Part shown: positions 1 to 5,136 of the stretch, one piece after another
How positions within the stretch are numbered: position 1 is the stretch's first letter
Layout of the letters: each line of letters begins with the position of its first letter
Source: Bacteroidales bacterium
Lineage (GTDB): Bacteria; Bacteroidota; Bacteroidia; Bacteroidales; JAADJA01
Assembly: GCA_030635465.1 (NCBI GenBank)
Contig: DAOVYU010000038.1
Span: forward strand, 1-7,491
Direction of reading: 5' to 3'
Length of the DNA stretch: 7,491 bases
The notes under the pieces: model-generated
Seen by the model: the letters and a program-made list of their open reading frames with translations, nothing else
What the model was told of the DNA's origin: nothing
Database searches by the model: none
Program-made: the position numbers and the translations under genes

Positions 1-87
1 CCGGTAACAAAAATTGATGATGCTTATGGTGACCGGAATCTGGTTTGCTCTTGTCTCCCAATTGAAGATTACGAAGATCCTAGTTAA
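1..87 (+). CDS. gcvP: Glycine dehydrogenase (decarboxylating), P-protein, C-terminal end
   Basis: This is the 3' end of an open frame entering from the left edge; 28 codons remain before the TAA at 85-87. The visible peptide contains DDAYGDRNLVCSC followed by PIEDYED. That matches the conserved tail of the glycine-cleavage P-protein, which in E. coli reads DDVYGDRNLFCSC and then PISEY. The P-protein is the PLP enzyme that decarboxylates glycine and passes the aminomethyl group to the lipoyl arm of GcvH. The PLP lysine and the rest of the enzyme lie outside the window, so completeness cannot be judged. No convincing terminator follows: there is a T8 run at 110-117 but no stable hairpin before it. 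Identification rests on this short but distinctive tail. Confidence 0.85.
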   Translation, partial: PVTKIDDAYGDRNLVCSCLPIEDYEDPS

Positions 88-165
88 TATTAATTTGTAC
101 CACTTCTAATTTTTTTTATCTTTACCTCCTTTAAGCAAAGATTTATAATAAATATATTTGATTAC

Positions 166-196
166 TTGCTTTAGAGCGATCAGATCATTAACTTTG
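166..196 (+). promoter_or_regulatory. Bacteroidota-type promoter for the coiled-coil/zapA operon
   Basis: TTG at 166-168 is followed, after a 20-nt spacer, by TAACTTTG at 189-196. This is an exact fit to the TAnnTTTG -7 element of the Bacteroidota primary sigma factor, with an acceptable -33 element. Transcription would start near 201-204, leaving a leader of about 20 nt before the ATG at 225. A second exact -7 match (TATATTTG, 153-160) lies upstream but lacks a TTG at the right distance. Confidence 0.6.
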
Positions 197-224
197 CAAG
201 TTGAATGTAATTTTTTGAAACTAA

Positions 225-512
225 ATGGCAAGTGCTCATAACCTGGTTAACAACATATCAGAAAAATTAAAAAAACTGATAACCAGACACAATCATTTGA
301 TCTCAGAAAATTCACAACTAAAAGAAGAACAAAAGCGTTTAATAGAAACTTTAGAGAATCAAAAAAAATTAATTGAACAGTTAAAAGAGAAGAATAGAAA
401 TTTAAAAATTTCAAAATCAGTTAAACTTGAGGAAGGAAACGACGACGTAAAAAACAAGATTGATGATCTTGTGCGGGAAATAGACAAATGCATTGGACTT
501 TTAAACAAATAG
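225..512 (+). CDS. Small coiled-coil protein upstream of zapA, candidate ZapB-like division factor
   Basis: The product has 95 residues, is very rich in Lys, Glu, Asn and Leu, and has no signal peptide or membrane segment. Residues about 10-62 form one long predicted coiled coil with leucine/isoleucine heptad spacing (for example LKEEQKRLIETLENQKKLI). A charged linker follows, then a short C-terminal helix, DDLVREIDKCIGLLNK. I recall similar small proteins with that kind of tail next to zapA in Bacteroidota, but cannot confirm it here. The ATG at 225 lies about 20 nt after a predicted start site, and the gene ends 26 nt before zapA, so the two are very probably co-transcribed. By analogy with E. 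coli, where the coiled-coil protein ZapB binds ZapA at the Z-ring, a ZapB-like role is plausible. That is inferred from context and architecture, not from sequence homology I can demonstrate. Confidence 0.8.
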   Translation: MASAHNLVNNISEKLKKLITRHNHLISENSQLKEEQKRLIETLENQKKLIEQLKEKNRNLKISKSVKLEEGNDDVKNKIDDLVREIDKCIGLLNK

Positions 513-538
513 ATTATTCTGACTTTTGATAATACTAA

Positions 539-832
539 ATGGAGGAATTAACAATATCGGTATCAATAGCTGACAGGCCATACAGAATGACGATAAAACG
601 AAATGAAGAGGAAATTGTCAGGAAGGCTGCAGATGAAATAAACAAGAATATTAAACATTATTCTGATAATTTCGCCTTTAATGACCGACAGGATTTGCTA
701 GCAATCGTAGCACTTGAAAAAGCAACTATTGCAATGGTAAATGATAATAATTCGATTGAAGCTGATCACAATATGGTATCAACTTTATCTGAAATAGACC
801 AAATGTTATCAGAAAATCTGGATAAAGAATAA
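539..832 (+). CDS. zapA: Cell division protein ZapA
   Basis: This is a 97-residue protein of the ZapA family, cytoplasmic activators that bundle FtsZ protofilaments at the division site. The N-terminal part (residues about 3-25, with ISVSIADRPYRMTI) is the family's small beta-rich head. It is followed by a first helix (RKAADEINKNI) and a second long helix containing DRQDLLAIVALEKATIAMV, the most conserved stretch of the family. The tail (SEIDQMLSENLDKE) continues the helix used for dimer and tetramer packing. Length is close to the usual 90-110 residues. The ATG at 539 has no clear Shine-Dalgarno, as is common in this phylum. It lies 26 nt after the coiled-coil gene, presumably in the same transcript. 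The 6S RNA gene follows about 50 nt after the stop; zapA is also near ssrS in proteobacteria. Confidence 0.93.
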   Translation: MEELTISVSIADRPYRMTIKRNEEEIVRKAADEINKNIKHYSDNFAFNDRQDLLAIVALEKATIAMVNDNNSIEADHNMVSTLSEIDQMLSENLDKE

Positions 833-856
833 AAGTCTACGTTCTTTGAAAATATT

Positions 857-876
857 TTCCGGTTACTTTACCGGAA
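857..876. repeat. Perfect inverted repeat between zapA and the 6S RNA
   Basis: The arms TTCCGGT (857-863) and ACCGGAA (870-876) are perfect reverse complements around a 6-nt centre. They sit 24 nt after the zapA stop and just before the presumed 6S start. There is no U-run on the + strand after it, so it is not a classical terminator. It could be a 3' hairpin stabilising the zapA mRNA or an operator over the 6S promoter. A TTTG at 845-848 could be a -33 element, but only poor -7 matches (such as TTACTTTA, 863-870) occur at a usable distance. Confidence 0.5.
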
Positions 877-901
877 TAAAGATCGCCCGCATTGATTCAA
901 A

Positions 902-928
902 ATTAATGTTTATAAACTCAACATTAAT
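902..928 (+). repeat. Perfect 9-bp hairpin inside the 5' half of the 6S RNA
   Basis: ATTAATGTT (902-910) and AACATTAAT (920-928) are exact reverse complements around a 9-nt loop. They lie just inside the closing stem, on the strand that would form the 5' side of the central bubble. The hairpin may shape the bubble or alternate with pairing to the 3' side. Confidence 0.6.
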
Positions 929-1065
929 CTATTAAGGGAAAGCTCATAGGTTTCTAGAACAGGCCTTATCACGCCTTTGGCGCGACTTCTGTTAGATCAG
1001 AAGCATTGGACGTTTCGAAATACCTGGCAACCCTAACCGTGTAGAGCTGGGGTTTATCAAACTCC

Positions 1066-1087
1066 TTGAATGATGCGGGTTTTTTTT
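1066..1087 (+). terminator. 3' end of 6S RNA acting as an intrinsic terminator
   Basis: The GC-rich 3' half of the closing stem (TGATGCGGG, ending at 1079) is followed immediately by T8 (1080-1087), the usual signature of intrinsic termination or a 3' end. The pairing partner is about 165 nt upstream (886-900), so this is a long-range stem and not a local hairpin. Some polymerase may therefore read through into rny. Confidence 0.5.
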
Positions 1088-1118
1088 GTCTCCTCCTTCC
1101 CTCTTAAATCTTTGGAAA

Positions 1119-2666
1119 ATGGATATGCAAATTATTTTTATAATTATTGCTGGTATTGGCGGGATATTCCTTGGTTTTATTATCACTAGCAACCTTCTCA
1201 AAAAAAATATTGAGAAAAAAAATGCGACTATCATTAAAGAAGCTGAAGAAAAAGGCGAAGTAATTAAAAAGGAAAAAATACTTCAGGCTAAAGAAAAATT
1301 TCTTCAATTAAAATCTGAACATGATAAGATAATACAGGATAAGAATGCCAACATGCACACAAACGAAAACAGGCTAAAACAAAAAGAAGCCAGTTTTTCG
1401 CAAAGACAAGAAGATTTTCAGCGCAGACAAAAAGAAGTTGACACCATCAGAAACAACTTAAATGCTCAACTTGAATTAGTCAGTAAAAAGCAAGAAGACC
1501 TGGAGAAGTCTCATAAAAGGCAAGTAGAAGCACTAGAAACAATTTCAAGTCTTTCTGCTACTGAAGCAAAAGCTGAACTTATTGAAACACTAAAAGATGA
1601 AGCAAAATCGGAAGCGGTGGTTCATATTTCTGAGATTGTTGATGAAGCAAAGCTTACAGCAAACCGGGAAGCAAAAAAGATTGTTATTGAAACCATTCAA
1701 CGGACTGCAGCTGAAAATGCCATTGAAAATTCAGTATCTGTTTTTAATATAGAGAGCGATGAGATCAAGGGACGGATTATTGGTCGGGAAGGAAGAAATA
1801 TTCGGACACTGGAAGCTATTACGGGAGTAGAAATTATCATAGATGACTCACCTGATGCAATCCTCCTTTCCTCTTTTGATCCTGTTCGTCGTGAAATCGC
1901 CAAACAAGCTTTACATAAGCTTGTAACCGATGGAAGAATACACCCTGCAAGAATTGAGGAAATTGTTGCTAAAACTAAAAAGCAAATTGAACATGATATT
2001 ATTGAAACCGGTAAGCGTGCTACCATTGACCTTGGAATTCATGGAATGCACCACGAGCTTGTCAGGATGGTGGGGAAAATGAAATACCGTTCTTCTTATG
2101 GGCAAAACCTATTACAACATTCAAAAGAAGTAGCTAACCTTTGTGCGACAATGGCGGCCGAATTAGGCTTAAATCCTAAACTTGCAAAAAGAGCTGGCTT
2201 ATTACATGATATTGGCAAAGTACCCGATAGTGAACCAGAACTTCCTCATGCATTGCATGGTATGAAGTTGGCTGAAAAATTCAAAGAAAAGCCTGAAGTT
2301 TGCAATGCCATAGGCTCACACCATAATGAAGTTGAACAGGATACTTTAATTTCACCTATTGTTCAGGTATGCGACGCTATTTCAGGTGCCAGACCGGGAG
2401 CAAGGAGAGAAGTTGTAGCTGCTTATATTCAGCGATTAAATAAACTGGAAGAATTGGCCCTATCCTATCCTGGTGTAGTTAAAACATATGCTATCCAGGC
2501 TGGTAGAGAACTAAGGGTTATTGTTGGGGCTGAGAAAGTCACTGATGCTGATTCTGCCAAGATATCTTATGATTTATCTAAAAAAATCCAGGATGAAATG
2601 ACCTATCCAGGACAAATTAAGATAACTGTTATCAGGGAAACCAGAGCTATTAATTACGCGAAATAA
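1119..2666 (+). CDS. rny: Ribonuclease Y
   Basis: RNase Y is a membrane-anchored endoribonuclease that initiates mRNA decay. From the chosen ATG (1119) the product has 515 residues, the normal length. Residues about 5-26 form one N-terminal transmembrane helix. A long charged coiled coil follows to about residue 200. A KH RNA-binding domain then shows its GxxG loop (GREG, 222-225) within IKGRIIGREGRNIRTLEAIT. The HD phosphohydrolase domain carries H334 in LLQHSKEV, the HD pair H363-D364 in GLLHDIGK, H401-H402 in GSHHNEV and D419 in CDAISGARPGARRE. All expected metal ligands are present. An in-frame TTG at 1086 would start inside the U-tract of the 6S RNA and is rejected. ATG 1119 gives the typical short cytoplasm-free N-terminus; ATG 1125 is an alternative. 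No clear promoter lies in the 31 nt between the U-tract and the start, so expression by read-through or from inside the 6S gene is likely. Confidence 0.96.
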   Translation: MDMQIIFIIIAGIGGIFLGFIITSNLLKKNIEKKNATIIKEAEEKGEVIKKEKILQAKEKFLQLKSEHDKIIQDKNANMHTNENRLKQKEASFSQRQEDFQRRQKEVDTIRNNLNAQLELVSKKQEDLEKSHKRQVEALETISSLSATEAKAELIETLKDEAKSEAVVHISEIVDEAKLTANREAKKIVIETIQRTAAENAIENSVSVFNIESDEIKGRIIGREGRNIRTLEAITGVEIIIDDSPDAILLSSFDPVRREIAKQALHKLVTDGRIHPARIEEIVAKTKKQIEHDIIETGKRATIDLGIHGMHHELVRMVGKMKYRSSYGQNLLQHSKEVANLCATMAAELGLNPKLAKRAGLLHDIGKVPDSEPELPHALHGMKLAEKFKEKPEVCNAIGSHHNEVEQDTLISPIVQVCDAISGARPGARREVVAAYIQRLNKLEELALSYPGVVKTYAIQAGRELRVIVGAEKVTDADSAKISYDLSKKIQDEMTYPGQIKITVIRETRAINYAK

Positions 2667-2750
2667 AGTACTTACATTAATAGGAAGTGATAAACAAAGA
2701 CTGTTTTGTTCCCTTTAATTAATTCAAAACGATAAAGGAGATTCAAGAGA

Positions 2751-4169
2751 CTAAAATTTGTATACATAGAATTTTTTCGTTCTATAGATCGACAAACACA
2801 AATAATATTCATCATTTATTTCAAAACTTAGTACTGAGGAATATTCAGGTATCCCATAATCTGTTCTATATTCTGATTCCACTTTTTCAAGAAAAACATT
2901 CATTTTTGTAACGTGATTATTTTCCATTAATCCAGGTATATGTTTAAAATTTTCAGGACTAAACCTGCTCCAAAAAAATACAAATCGTGAAGCTGGATGC
3001 AAAGGAATGCTACCCATCATCATACCATTAGGACCCATATAACCAGAAGTAGATTGTTCAATTAGCTTGTAGCCTCCCAGGCATATTTGAATTTCGCTTT
3101 CAACTTGAACCGGAAGAATTGCAGCCTCCGAATTAGTCACTTTTTTATAATACTTTTTAGTTTTTTCTAAACTTTTATACTTATCGCCAACCATCATCTG
3201 ATCCTGTTTCTCAAAAAATATCGGCGAATTCGCGATCGAAATATCAGCTGTATCAGACACCAAAATTTGATTTACTTCAGTCTGATTCTCGAAATTGGAG
3301 ATGGTTAGGCCAAATCCATGTTTACAAATATTAAACTGGTATAATATACTATCCAACAAATAAGAATTTGACTTTATTTCCAATTGTCTATCAAAGTTTA
3401 GAACTGGATATGTAAAGCCCTTACCAATTGAAGTATTACTCTTCAAATCTATTTCCAGAGCAAGAGAAGTATTCGGGATTTTCTCTGAAATTAAAATAAC
3501 TTTTTCATCCTTTATATAAATCTTTACAGGTTTTGATGCGGCAGCAAGTGAAAAGTTTGCCTTTGTAATAGGATCAAGTTCAAAATCTAATGGTCTTAAT
3601 AAGTCATATAGCTTATTATACGTTGGATTCAACGAAAATCGATACTCTGAAAAATCAAATTCTTTTATCGAATAACTGTCTGGAAAAGTAAACTCCCGAA
3701 CACTCAAAATAGAAGAACTTTTTTGGACTGATAAAATATTAAATTTATAGTTCCAATTCCAAAAGGCAACTAGCTTTTCTTTCTTTGGATTAATATTCAG
3801 GGCTTTATATTCACCTTTAGCTGTATTAAGGTTATAAATAAGTGAATATATTTCCGTAAATTTTTTATTTGTAAAAAAAAGAACGAGGTCAAACTCATTC
3901 AATATACCTCCAAGAAGACGATCATTCATTCCTTCCTGTTTCAGTATTGAAAATGTTAATTTACTTTCCAAATTCTCATCAAAATAAAAACCAGAAAGTT
4001 CTACTTTTCCCTCAATTAGCAATATAAATTGCTCATTAGTATTATTAAATATTTGATAAGTAGTTCCCTCTTTCGCAAAATTAACGGGCGATTCAAAAAT
4101 TAATTCCTGAGAAACCATTGAAATAAATATGAAATACAAAAATGTGGATAACAGGATATTTTTTTTCAC
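2751..4169 (-). CDS. Exported protein of unknown function
   Basis: I do not recognise this protein. From GTG at 4169 it has 472 residues and begins MKKNILLSTFLYFIFISM, a clean Sec signal peptide (two Lys, then a hydrophobic core), probably cleaved near VSQ (residues 19-21). There is no lipobox cysteine, so a soluble periplasmic, outer-membrane-associated or secreted protein is expected. The mature part is rich in alternating hydrophobic/polar stretches with many Phe, Tyr, Asn and Lys, which suggests mostly beta structure; a propeller-like fold is possible but unproven. A glycine/methionine-rich stretch, YMGPNGMMMG, lies at residues 377-386. The frame extends to a TTG at 4199, but that adds ten residues before the lysines and spoils the signal peptide. 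An ATG at 4188 is in another frame (see findings). The gene is convergent with rny, 84 bp away, and lies 96 bp after the Rrf2 gene on the same strand. No Por-type sorting domain or adhesin repeat is visible. Confidence 0.8.
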   Translation of the reverse strand: MKKNILLSTFLYFIFISMVSQELIFESPVNFAKEGTTYQIFNNTNEQFILLIEGKVELSGFYFDENLESKLTFSILKQEGMNDRLLGGILNEFDLVLFFTNKKFTEIYSLIYNLNTAKGEYKALNINPKKEKLVAFWNWNYKFNILSVQKSSSILSVREFTFPDSYSIKEFDFSEYRFSLNPTYNKLYDLLRPLDFELDPITKANFSLAAASKPVKIYIKDEKVILISEKIPNTSLALEIDLKSNTSIGKGFTYPVLNFDRQLEIKSNSYLLDSILYQFNICKHGFGLTISNFENQTEVNQILVSDTADISIANSPIFFEKQDQMMVGDKYKSLEKTKKYYKKVTNSEAAILPVQVESEIQICLGGYKLIEQSTSGYMGPNGMMMGSIPLHPASRFVFFWSRFSPENFKHIPGLMENNHVTKMNVFLEKVESEYRTDYGIPEYSSVLSFEINDEYYLCLSIYRTKKFYVYKF

Positions 4170-4265
4170 AATACAACTCTTTTGACATGAAAATATCAAA
4201 CGAATTTAATCAATAAAAAAACATTAAAATAAATTTGGAAATAAACTTATGGATAAATTTATAAT

Positions 4266-4670
4266 CTAAATAAAATCGGCCAGGGTTTGACTTTTCATAT
4301 AATCAACAAATTCTTCTGTCATCTTTTTAGTAATATTATTGAAAATACATTTGTCAAATATACATATAGGATGATCCAATGGACAATCCTGGATATCAAT
4401 TTTACCTTCGATGGATTCATACAAATCAAGCAACTTAATATCTCCGGCTGGCATTTTAAGTGAAAACCCACCAGATGGTCCACGATGTGAATTAAGATAA
4501 CCCTCTTTTACCATTCGTTGCATCACTTTAGCAACATGATGTTTCGAACTGTTTAATCTTTCTGATATCTGTATTACATTTACAAGTTCTCTATCCTTCG
4601 CTTTAGCAACCAGAATCATTCCATGCAATGCAATAAATGCTGCTTCTGAGAATTGAATTACGTGAGCCAT
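4266..4670 (-). CDS. Rrf2-family transcriptional regulator with three cysteines (probable Fe-S sensor)
   Basis: The product has 134 residues from ATG 4670. An in-frame TTG at 4697 would add nine residues with no family counterpart. The N-terminal winged helix has the Rrf2 pattern: FSEAAFIALHGMILVA for helix 1, VIQISERLNSSKHHVAKVMQRMVKEGYL for the recognition region, and the wing HRGPSGGFSL (residues 62-71), the family hallmark GxxGGF. The dimerisation helix (IKLLDLYESIEG) follows. Three cysteines, C96, C103 and C108 (CPLDHPIC and CIFDKC), lie where IscR and NsrR bind their clusters. The spacing is CX6CX4C instead of the CX5CX5C of IscR/NsrR. An iron-sulfur or redox sensor is therefore likely, but the signal (nitric oxide, Fe-S status or oxygen) cannot be told from sequence. 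It lies 46 nt after the small CPKRC protein gene on the same strand, probably in one operon. Palindromes upstream at 5004-5035 are candidate autoregulatory operators. Confidence 0.92.
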   Translation of the reverse strand: MAHVIQFSEAAFIALHGMILVAKAKDRELVNVIQISERLNSSKHHVAKVMQRMVKEGYLNSHRGPSGGFSLKMPAGDIKLLDLYESIEGKIDIQDCPLDHPICIFDKCIFNNITKKMTEEFVDYMKSQTLADFI

Positions 4671-4716
4671 AATATTAAGTTTTTTCTGTAAATCCAAATT
4701 GGTTTAATGACAATCT

Positions 4717-4890
4717 CTATTTTTGAATATCATAAAAGCACCGCTTCGGGCAATATAATTTATTCTCAGATTTCAATACCTTAATAACCTTATCAACATC
4801 TTTTTTATCTATACCGGACAACTCTGCAATTTCACCTGCTTTTAATGCTTTTCCAGCTTCCTTTAATGTTTCAATGATTTGTGCCTCCAT
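4717..4890 (-). CDS. Small winged-helix-like protein with C-terminal CPKRC motif
   Basis: The product has 57 residues from ATG 4890. A longer frame reaches back to 5019, but its extra 43 residues are low-complexity translation of intergenic DNA that contains the predicted promoter, so the short start is preferred. The sequence ETLKEAGKALKAGEIAELSGIDKKDVDKVIKVLKSENKL reads as the three helices of a winged helix-turn-helix. KAGEIAELSGIDKKDVDKVIKVL is the HTH, and the wing ends in CPKRCFYDIQK with C47 and C51. Proteins of this size ending in (S/C)PKRC(F/Y) occur in several anaerobic bacteria, usually annotated only as transcriptional regulators. FeoC is also a small winged helix with cysteines, but its cysteine pattern differs and no feoAB is present here. 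The CX3C pair could bind metal or form a redox switch (inference). It is transcribed just upstream of the Rrf2 gene, which suggests a joint regulatory role. Confidence 0.8.
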   Translation of the reverse strand: MEAQIIETLKEAGKALKAGEIAELSGIDKKDVDKVIKVLKSENKLYCPKRCFYDIQK

Positions 4891-4917
4891 ACAATTAAGT
4901 ATTAAATTACTGATATG

Positions 4918-4925
4918 CAAAAATA
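4918..4925 (-). promoter_or_regulatory. Predicted -7 element for the CPKRC/Rrf2 operon
   Basis: On the minus strand this reads TATTTTTG, an exact TAnnTTTG match. It lies 27 nt upstream of the ATG at 4890, giving a leader of about 20 nt. The -33 element is weak: only TTTA at 4944-4947, with an 18-nt spacer, is available. A weak -33 would fit a promoter that needs an activator. Confidence 0.45.
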
Positions 4926-5003
4926 TATAATCCAAATGAAAATTAAAGCGATTAAGTACTGAAATGAATCCAACAAGAATAATATGTATGTATCTCACTG
5001 AAT

Positions 5004-5018
5004 TGCTATCAGATAGCA
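5004..5018. repeat. Perfect 15-bp palindrome in divergent intergenic region, candidate operator
   Basis: TGCTATC (5004-5010) and GATAGCA (5012-5018) are perfect inverted repeats around a single central A. The site lies between the leftward CPKRC/Rrf2 operon and the rightward glycosyltransferase gene. It is too short-looped for a transcript hairpin, so a dimeric protein binding site is the more natural reading. Which regulator binds is unknown; Rrf2 at the same locus is the obvious candidate. Confidence 0.5.
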
Positions 5019-5035
5019 TGGTTAATTATAACCAT
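5018..5035. repeat. Second perfect inverted repeat abutting the first, candidate operator
   Basis: ATGGTTA (5018-5024) and TAACCAT (5029-5035) are perfect inverted repeats with a 4-nt AT centre. The site shares one base with the 15-bp palindrome on its left, so two dimer-sized sites sit side by side. Its sequence differs from the first, which suggests two different binding proteins or one coincidence. Confidence 0.45.
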
Positions 5036-5091
5036 TCCAAATTTCAGGATCAGATATAACAATAGGATGAAAATAGTGTTGTTATAAATAG

Positions 5092-5099
5092 TAAATTTG
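5092..5099 (+). promoter_or_regulatory. Predicted -7 element for the glycosyltransferase gene
   Basis: TAAATTTG is an exact TAnnTTTG match, 37 nt upstream of the ATG at 5137. Transcription would start near 5104-5107, with a leader of about 30 nt. No TTG or TTTG occurs 17-23 nt upstream, so the -33 element is missing or degenerate. The paired palindromes end 56 nt upstream of this element. Confidence 0.4.
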
Positions 5100-5136
5100 A
5101 GACCAATTTAAATAATCATTTGGAACATTACATTGC

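Larger units (their letters stand above)
882..1087 (+). ncRNA. ssrS: 6S RNA, regulator of RNA polymerase holoenzyme
   Basis: No credible coding frame fills 833-1118; a structured RNA does. The 5' arm (886-900, beginning CCCGCAT) pairs with the 3' arm (1066-1079, ending ATGCGGG). This gives a closing stem of about 14 bp with one bulged G, followed directly by eight T's (1080-1087). Inside are AGCTC (941-945) pairing with GAGCT (1044-1048), TAGG (947-950) with CCTA (1032-1035), a hairpin CGCC-TTT-GGCG (972-982) and an apical hairpin CTTCTG/CAGAAG (986-1003). A long, interrupted rod of about 200 nt with closed ends and an open middle is the 6S design: it mimics an open promoter and sequesters housekeeping holoenzyme. 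The location between zapA and rny is where I expect 6S RNA in Bacteroidota. The identity comes from structure and synteny, not a covariance search. The 5' end is approximate, because no strong promoter fixes it. Confidence 0.75.

Noticed and set aside
84..117. Terminator after gcvP at the T8 run (110-117)
   Set aside because: There is no stable hairpin before the T-run; only the short self-complementary TTAATATTAA lies further upstream.
1011..1024. T-loop-like sequence (GTTTCGAAATACC) suggesting tmRNA or tRNA
   Set aside because: It is internal to the 6S-like RNA, with no acceptor stem, CCA end or tag-peptide frame, and the rod-like fold fits 6S better.
1086..1118. Upstream TTG extension of rny by 11 codons
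   Set aside because: It starts inside the U-tract of the 6S RNA and adds residues before the membrane helix. ATG at 1119 gives the canonical RNase Y N-terminus.
992..1307. Minus-strand open frames over the 6S RNA and the rny start
   Set aside because: They are shadows of the structured RNA and of the AT-rich membrane and coiled-coil coding sequence, with low-complexity Phe/Ile-rich products.
2693..2710. Hairpin AACAAA/TTTGTT after rny as a terminator
   Set aside because: It has only six A-T-rich pairs and no proper U-run after it, so it is too weak to call.
4671..4697. TTG extension of the Rrf2 regulator by nine codons
   Set aside because: ATG 4670 places the first helix at the usual distance from the N-terminus; the added residues have no counterpart in the family.
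4891..5019. N-terminal extension of the CPKRC protein by 43 codons
   Set aside because: The extension translates AT-rich intergenic DNA holding a TAnnTTTG element and a palindrome. The family-like protein starts at ATG 4890.
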